NCBI GenBank assembly: GCA_001579985.1
Contig: LRSR01003554.1
Span: 5,667 to 28,794, forward strand
Direction of reading: 5' to 3'
DNA from: Hypsibius dujardini
Lineage: Eukaryota; Tardigrada; Eutardigrada; Parachela; Hypsibiidae
Length of the DNA: 23,128 nucleotides
The translations under genes and the position numbers were made by a program. Within the stretch, counting starts at the first letter, position 1. Each line of letters opens with the position of its first letter. The notes under the pieces are model-generated. The model was not told the DNA's origin. It saw only the letters and a list, made by a program, of their open reading frames with translations, and searched no databases. Of the stretch, positions 18,226 through 23,128 are shown piece after piece.

Positions 18226-18530
18226 TTCTGTATATATGGCCCCAGGTGTGCGTAGAAAACTACCTACCCACTGAAATGCGCCTCAGTCTTTAATCAAGCA
18301 ACTTACCAACGGCCCACATGCTTAGTGATCTTCACCAATCTTCTTCATCACTTTCGTCGCCCAAAAAATTGTTTTTAGTAAAAAGCTTTAAGCCCTCGGG
18401 CATTTTAAGCAGAAACGATAGATTTTAACGGTAAATATTTGGAGTAAAGTATTTAGAGCAATTCAGACGGACTGGTGGGCAAACAGCCCAGAGGCGTGGC
18501 TACAACTGCGCCTTAGAATGACGCCGCTTA
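18226..18530 (+). repeat. Dispersed repeat, copy B
   Basis: Direct counterpart of 11090-11498 (same tatatatggcc start and ggtgggcaaacagcc...gcgccttagaa end). Confidence 0.8.
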
Positions 18531-18964
18531 GAAATCTCCGGCTTTCCAAAAGGATCAAATTATTATTGAGGTTTACAGGGATCTTTGTCAGCAGTCGTAA
18601 AAGCAACAGGAAACAAAAAGGCGGAAGGGGAAAGGGGAGAAAGGGACTTGAAGCCTTCAAAAACCTGGCTCCGCCCCTAATTTTCAACTCACATTTTTTC
18701 ATCCCAATCTATTCATGAATCCGAATTAAAATTGGATGAATTAAGTGTTCCAATATTCTAGAATTGCTACGTGATCTGAAATAGGACGCAAAAAGGGATA
18801 GCAAGAAAGCGATAGCAAAAAAGGGTCACTCTTTTTGCATTGTACGCAATGTTACGTCGAAACGGCATTTTTTTTCTAATCAATTTTCCTCTGTTTCAGT
18901 TAAGTTGAAGTGAATCGATGGATCTGCCCTGTTTATTCAGGAGTGAAGTCAGTCTTTATCCTTA
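18531..18964. other. UGT2 3' flank
   Basis: Downstream of UGT2 on the minus strand. Contains short open frames rich in Lys/Arg/Gly that lack support. AT-rich towards UGT2, with a repeated gatagcaa motif near 18800. Confidence 0.45.
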
Positions 18965-21486
18965 TCACTCCTTCGCTTGGAAACGAATGAGGTCTAAAAA
19001 CTCCTTCTCCGAGCTTCCTCCTGGCGCCCAGGCGCCGGAAATCTTATCCACCCACGTCTGAGCGGCCTTTCCATACACCGACACTTCGCCGCCCTTCCAA
19101 CCGCCGACCTTCACCACCGCCTCGTTTAGCTCCTCCACCGAGACGACCTTCGCACTCTTCAGTCCTGTATCGGGAATCAGCACTGCAGCGCCCAGCCGCT
19201 CGAGCCATTTCCCATTCTCCAATTGATCGGCGAACATCGGCCAAGCCACAACCGGTTTGCCGGACCCGAGCGCCTCAAGCGAGCTGTTCCATCCGCAATG
19301 GCTGACGAACACCGACACTGCCGCATGTGCGAGCACGAGTTTTTGCGGAGCCCAATCGAGGATCAGGAACTTGCTGTCGTTCGACCCGTCAAACTGCTTC
19401 GTGATCCCGGCTTGAATTGCGGCAGGAAGGTGTTGATGATGCTTCTCCCGCAACGCCCAGATGAACGGTTGTCCGAGAGCCAGCAAGACGTCCCCAATTA
19501 TGGTCACCTGTTCCGGTTTCGGGGTCGCCACCGAGCCGAACGACACATACACCACCGAATTGACCGCTTGAGCGTCCAACCATTTGCCCACTTTCCCTTC
19601 CGTCGCCAGTTGAGCCTCCGAGTTGGCGCCCTTCTCCTCCGGCAGCAGCGGACCGACGAAATGGAACGTCAAGGCTTTCAGCTCGCCGTTCTCGTCGATC
19701 GCTCGAATCGCTTCTTGGTCGAGCTCCCGCAGCGAATTGATGATGATCCCGCGTGCGAATTTCAAACCTGTCCTCATAGGCAGGAACAACTTTTTCATGG
19801 CTTCCGGGACGGGCCTGGGCGCTTCTCCCGGTTCCGGGAGCTTCACGAAGGGCTCCGCGTCCGCTTCTTCGACGGTCGGGCTGTCTTCGTTTAGCATCAG
19901 CATGATCCGCAACATCGTCGCGTTTGCGGTGCAGAAGGAGTAGAACGGGACGCCGCGCTGATGGCTGATGGCCGCCGGACCGCCGAGGAAGTTGTCGGTG
20001 ATGACGATGTCGACCGGCGTGGCGATCCCGCTGACGGTGGAGATGTTGCCGTTGCGGACGGGAATGACGGTCATGAGTTGCGCGAAGGCGGGGAGGACAG
20101 TCTGGGAATGAAACAGCAAAGGTACGAAGCAAGCACATAAAACTAACAAGGGGTCAATTATCACTGCCAAATTCAAATCACTCCCCCATTTTTGTTTTTC
20201 GTAAAAATCACCTGCTAAACTGTGATTTAAGAAAATATTTCCTCGCGGCAGAGGGATTCCTGTTCAGAGGGGAACAATTCAGGAAGAACCTTGTCGCAGT
20301 ACAACCTGCGGCTAATTAATTGATTGCTTGATTAACTGGCTTCATTTCTGACTTTTTGAACCATAGCTCCGCCCCCTCACATCCAAAAACGATTCTACTG
20401 ATGCCAGTCGATTTCAAGCTGAGTTTGGAGGGGGATATCATGCGTTTTCAAAGAATTGGCATTTACACATCGAAGGCATCTAAACTATTCAACTGGACAC
20501 TTGCGTTTAATGCGTATGTGCCCAAGTTAAAGCCATCCTTTAAGCTTTGGCCCAGCAAAATGGGGTGGTCCGAGTTCGAGCCAATTCTATGCTTTGGCCC
20601 AGTAAAATAGATGGTCCGAGTTCGAGCCAATTCCAAGCTTTGCCCAGCAAAATGGGGTGGTCCGAGTTCGAGCCAGTTTCAAGCTTTGGCCCAGTAAAAT
20701 AGGATGGTCCGAGTTCGAGCCAGTTTCAAGCTTTGGCCCAGCAAAATCCGGGGATCCGAGTTCGAGCCAATTCCAAGCGTTGGCCCAGTAAAATAGGATG
20801 GTCCGAGTTCGAGCCAGTTTCAAGCTTTGGCCCAGTAAAATAGATGGTCCGAGTTCGAGCCAATTCCAGCTACCACGTGCTGATGCTTTTCAACGATTGA
20901 TTGATCATTGATTGAACTCCCCCAACAATCGGAGAAGAGAACGGAGTAAAATCAGAGAAAGACATATTAATATACTTTGATCGGCGTTAGAGGGCGTGGC
21001 TTACTAGGCTGGGGCATTTTAGACATCGAAAAACACTCAAGAAATCAATCAAAGACGCTTGACCGTCAAAAGACAAATTTGCTCAATCAAATGATCAATC
21101 GAAAACAGCTGTTCGCGTTGACTGGAATCGGCTCGAACTCGGACCGCCCTGTTTTGCTGGGCCAAAGCTTAAAGGGTGGCTTTACCTTGGGCACAAAGGC
21201 ATTAAAAGCAAGCGTGTACCTGGAAGACGCGGGCCATCACGCCGGGGTCGGTGGGATTGTCGAAGTCATCCACCAATCCGTCCTCGATGCCGAACAACGT
21301 GACCGGGTCCGAAGCGTTCACAATCTCCCGTTTGACCAGATCGGAGAGTTTTGGCGCGGACACTGCGAACGTGACGCGATGGTGCTTGCCGACTTTTTTG
21401 GCCAGCTCGTACAACGGAATAATGTGGCCGTAGGCGGGGAAGGAGGCGATAAGGACGTGGAGCTTCCCACCCGGATTGGGCGTCAT
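18965..21486 (-). CDS. Plant-type UDP-glycosyltransferase (UGT2)
   Basis: Exon 1 is 21486-21220 and exon 2 is 20101-18965. The donor is CAG|GTACAC and the acceptor TTCCCAG, phase 0, with an 1118-bp intron, giving 467 residues. It has the same fold and expected reaction as UGT1: catalytic His21 in FPAYGHIIP, partner Asp125 in DIVITDNF, and the 44-residue PSPG box at about 339-382 (WAPQKL start, HCGWNS, WPMFADQ with a final Gln). The linker is also plant-like, with VGPLLPEEKG and SVVYVSFGS. There is no signal peptide or membrane anchor, so a soluble cytosolic enzyme is expected; acceptor unknown. The ATG at 21486 was chosen because it precedes the first strand closely; an in-frame ATG at 21522 would add 12 residues. 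The exons are clearly more GC-rich than the intron and flanks. The intron lies 24 codons upstream of where the UGT1 intron falls and in another phase. Frames on the opposite strand (such as 19223-19894) are shadows. Confidence 0.92.
20496..20590 (+). repeat. Inverted copy of the UGT2 intron 5' end
   Basis: From gacacttgcgtttaatgc through gtgcccaag and aagctttggcccagcaaaa to gtccgagttcgagcc, this matches the minus strand of 21219-21121, which is the first ~95 nt of the UGT2 intron. Its last part is also the first unit of the tandem array at 20542. Confidence 0.85.
20542..20869 (+). repeat. ~47-bp tandem array in UGT2 intron
   Basis: Seven units, each with ttggcccag(t/c)aaaat and ggtccgagttcgagcca, starting near 20542, 20590, 20636, 20681, 20728, 20775 and 20822. 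The period is 46-48 bp. Open frames on both strands through it are a consequence of the period. Confidence 0.92.
21121..21219 (-). repeat. Donor-proximal arm of the UGT2 intron inverted repeat
   Basis: The partner of 20496-20590. It starts at the GT of the splice donor and reaches the gagttcgagcc motif of the array unit. Confidence 0.85.
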
Positions 21487-21522
21487 TTCTCTGCTGCTGA
21501 GACTATTCGAATAAATGTGCAA

Positions 21523-22090
21523 AAAAAATGTCGATGAACTGGCACAAGGCGCCTGGAAATGCTTTCCTATAACGCCTCAACACTTTTTAAGGCACAATCA
21601 GTTCTGATTCTTTAAGGCTCGTGCAGCGAGGCACAATTTTGAGCCTTCCTTCACAGTCAACCAGGCGTGCAACCCTCTCGTGATTGTGATTGTGTGAAGA
21701 AAAGACCGACCACGAACTGATTAGAGAACACACAGCGGCTAGGGGGAGACGGAATGTGATTGTGTAAATATTCTTAGTGGATCGCAGAGATAGCGTGTTT
21801 TCTTGCATGACAAGGTACTTTTTGCTTTGCTTTGCTTTGCTGATCTATGCACTTTCTGCGTTGAGAGTGATGTTTAAGGATTACGTCAGCAAAAGTTTGG
21901 ACTAGTTGTGTCATAAAACTCAACCCTTTCATTTAGGAGCCCATTGATACCTCCACCATATCTGCATTAATTCGTCAATGCCCAGTATTGTCATGTGACG
22001 ATATTGCGATCTTCGAATTTCCTTGCAAAGAAAGCAGTGTGAGAATTGGCTATATGGTGCCTAGCAAAGCTAACGTAAGGGCTGCAACTT
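21523..22090. other. UGT2 upstream region
   Basis: Presumed promoter side of UGT2. No clear TATA box. Contains a TTTGC pentamer run at 21820-21841. No other gene seen. Confidence 0.45.
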
Positions 22091-22092
22091 TT

Positions 22093-22252
22093 GTGGTACG
22101 ATGGTACGATGGTATGATGGTATGATGGTACGATGGTACGACGGTACGATGGTATAATGGTATGATGGTACGATGGTACGATGGTATGATGGTACGATGG
22201 TACGTTGGTACGATGGTATGATGGTACGATGGTATGATGGTACGATGGTACG
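22093..22252. repeat. (GGTAYGAT)n 8-bp tandem array
   Basis: About 20 units of GGTACGAT/GGTATGAT with occasional variants (GGTACGAC, GGTATAAT, GGTACGTT). Confidence 0.95.
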
Positions 22253-23128
22253 GTAATTATGCTAAGCCAAAAGCTCGATCACGTACGTCTGATTAATCGA
22301 GCTCATTACGATTAAGATTGAAAGCCAACCAAACGACAATCCGAGATTTCAAATATTCAGTTTTCAGATTTACAGTTTGCGTTATTCAAAGGGCGAAGAA
22401 AGAAGCTGTTGCTTTTAAGACATAAATAAATGTTTTAAATACGGAAATCGGTCGCTTGACCAAGGTCCGGCACAAATTATAAAACTCACCATTTTCCACC
22501 TCTTTTAGGGTCAAAAAGGTATCTGCAGACTGTGAGCTGGACAAACGTTGTAAATTGCGTCCTTCAATTTGATAATCTATAGATTGTCTTCAAAAAAGGA
22601 CAATCTAAATCAGATTGCTGACAGTCACGTGGCCTGAGTGCAAAGAAGCGATTGATTGATTGATGTTTTGAGGTAGCGCGGACCAGTCATTGGCGGTTTT
22701 GCTTTTGCCTTTGCTTAGACAGTGAACAGTGATCAATCTTAAACAACCCGCTCAAAGTCGCTAAAAAATGTAAAAATTATTTTCGTTCCACAAATGAAAG
22801 GAAAAATAGTTTCGGCAGTCAAATCTTGTCCGATCTGGTACCGGGCGTTAATGGGTTGACTGCTTGAGCGTCCTGTGCACTTCTTGCCGTTGGCAGTGGC
22901 CACGGGCCCGTTTAGGCTACCCACAAGCCGGAACCGTGCAGGACCCCTGCTGGTAGACTCTGCTCATTCCTTCCCCTTCGCCGTTCCTTTTTTGTCTTTT
23001 TTTCTGAACTGTTTTTGTGACTTTTATACAGTGCGCAACGGGCGGAGACTTTTTGACTGTCAGTGAAATCGAAAATGCCACACATGGACTCTGATTGGGC
23101 AAATTTTGGTGAATCTTGATTAGTCCAT
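22253..23128. other. Intergenic to window end, no gene supported
   Basis: Contains a hairpin AGATTGTC/GACAATCT near 22581-22606, a GATTGATTGATTGAT patch at 22650 and a more GC-rich stretch at 22830-22960 with opposing ~60-codon frames. One minus frame (22739-22924) might be part of an exon of a gene beyond the window, but no splice or domain signal supports it. Confidence 0.4.

Noticed and set aside
19223-20138. 223- and 249-codon ORFs overlapping UGT2 exon 2
   Set aside because: They are shadows of a GC-rich exon; no domain features, and UGT2 motifs fix the real frame.
22739-23102. Opposing ~60-codon ORFs near the right end as an exon
   Set aside because: No domain, splice pair or codon bias that would choose one strand.

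Overview
The window looks like nuclear DNA of a small invertebrate animal. It has intron-containing genes, a RILP-like gene (a metazoan family), TATA-box promoters, a eukaryotic tRNA-Trp gene, and piggyBac-, Tc1/mariner- and Harbinger-type MITEs plus Ty3/gypsy-like LTR relics. A tardigrade or other ecdysozoan is my best guess, inferred from the mix of a standard animal gene with plant-type UDP-glycosyltransferases. No sequence here proves the phylum. Most of the window is intergenic or intronic repeat.

Left part (1-4.3 kb): the last three exons I can resolve of a RILP-like gene (+ strand), whose main coiled-coil exon lies between two reverse-complementary tetranucleotide arrays. Next come a tRNA-Trp(CCA) gene (- strand) and, just downstream of it, five tandem copies of its 3' half with the Pol III terminator. 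A cluster of fold-back and tandem repeats follows.

UGT1 (4.7-6.6 kb, - strand): a two-exon, 472-residue, soluble, plant-type UGT. It lies between two solo LTRs in its own orientation. The downstream LTR starts 33 bp past the stop codon and carries an AATAAA.

Middle (8.7-15.8 kb): a segmental duplication holding two nearly identical genes for short secreted proteins built of SPPSYQ hexapeptides. Copy 1 carries a piggyBac-type MITE (TTAA) and a Tc1/mariner-type MITE (TA). Copy 2 keeps both empty sites, so ends, target duplications and order of events can be read directly. Between the copies lie a Harbinger-type MITE, a third LTR of the solo-LTR family and a decayed gag region.

Right part (15.8-23.1 kb): dispersed repeats, then UGT2 (19.0-21.5 kb, - strand, 467 residues), a paralogue of UGT1. 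Its single intron sits at a different position and phase from that of UGT1 and holds a ~47-bp tandem array and an inverted copy of the intron's own 5' end. The rest is low-complexity sequence with no gene I can support.

The two UGTs would be cytosolic sugar-conjugating (detoxification or metabolite glucosylation) enzymes. The hexapeptide proteins look like extracellular structural or adhesive material. The RILP-like protein is a Rab effector adaptor.
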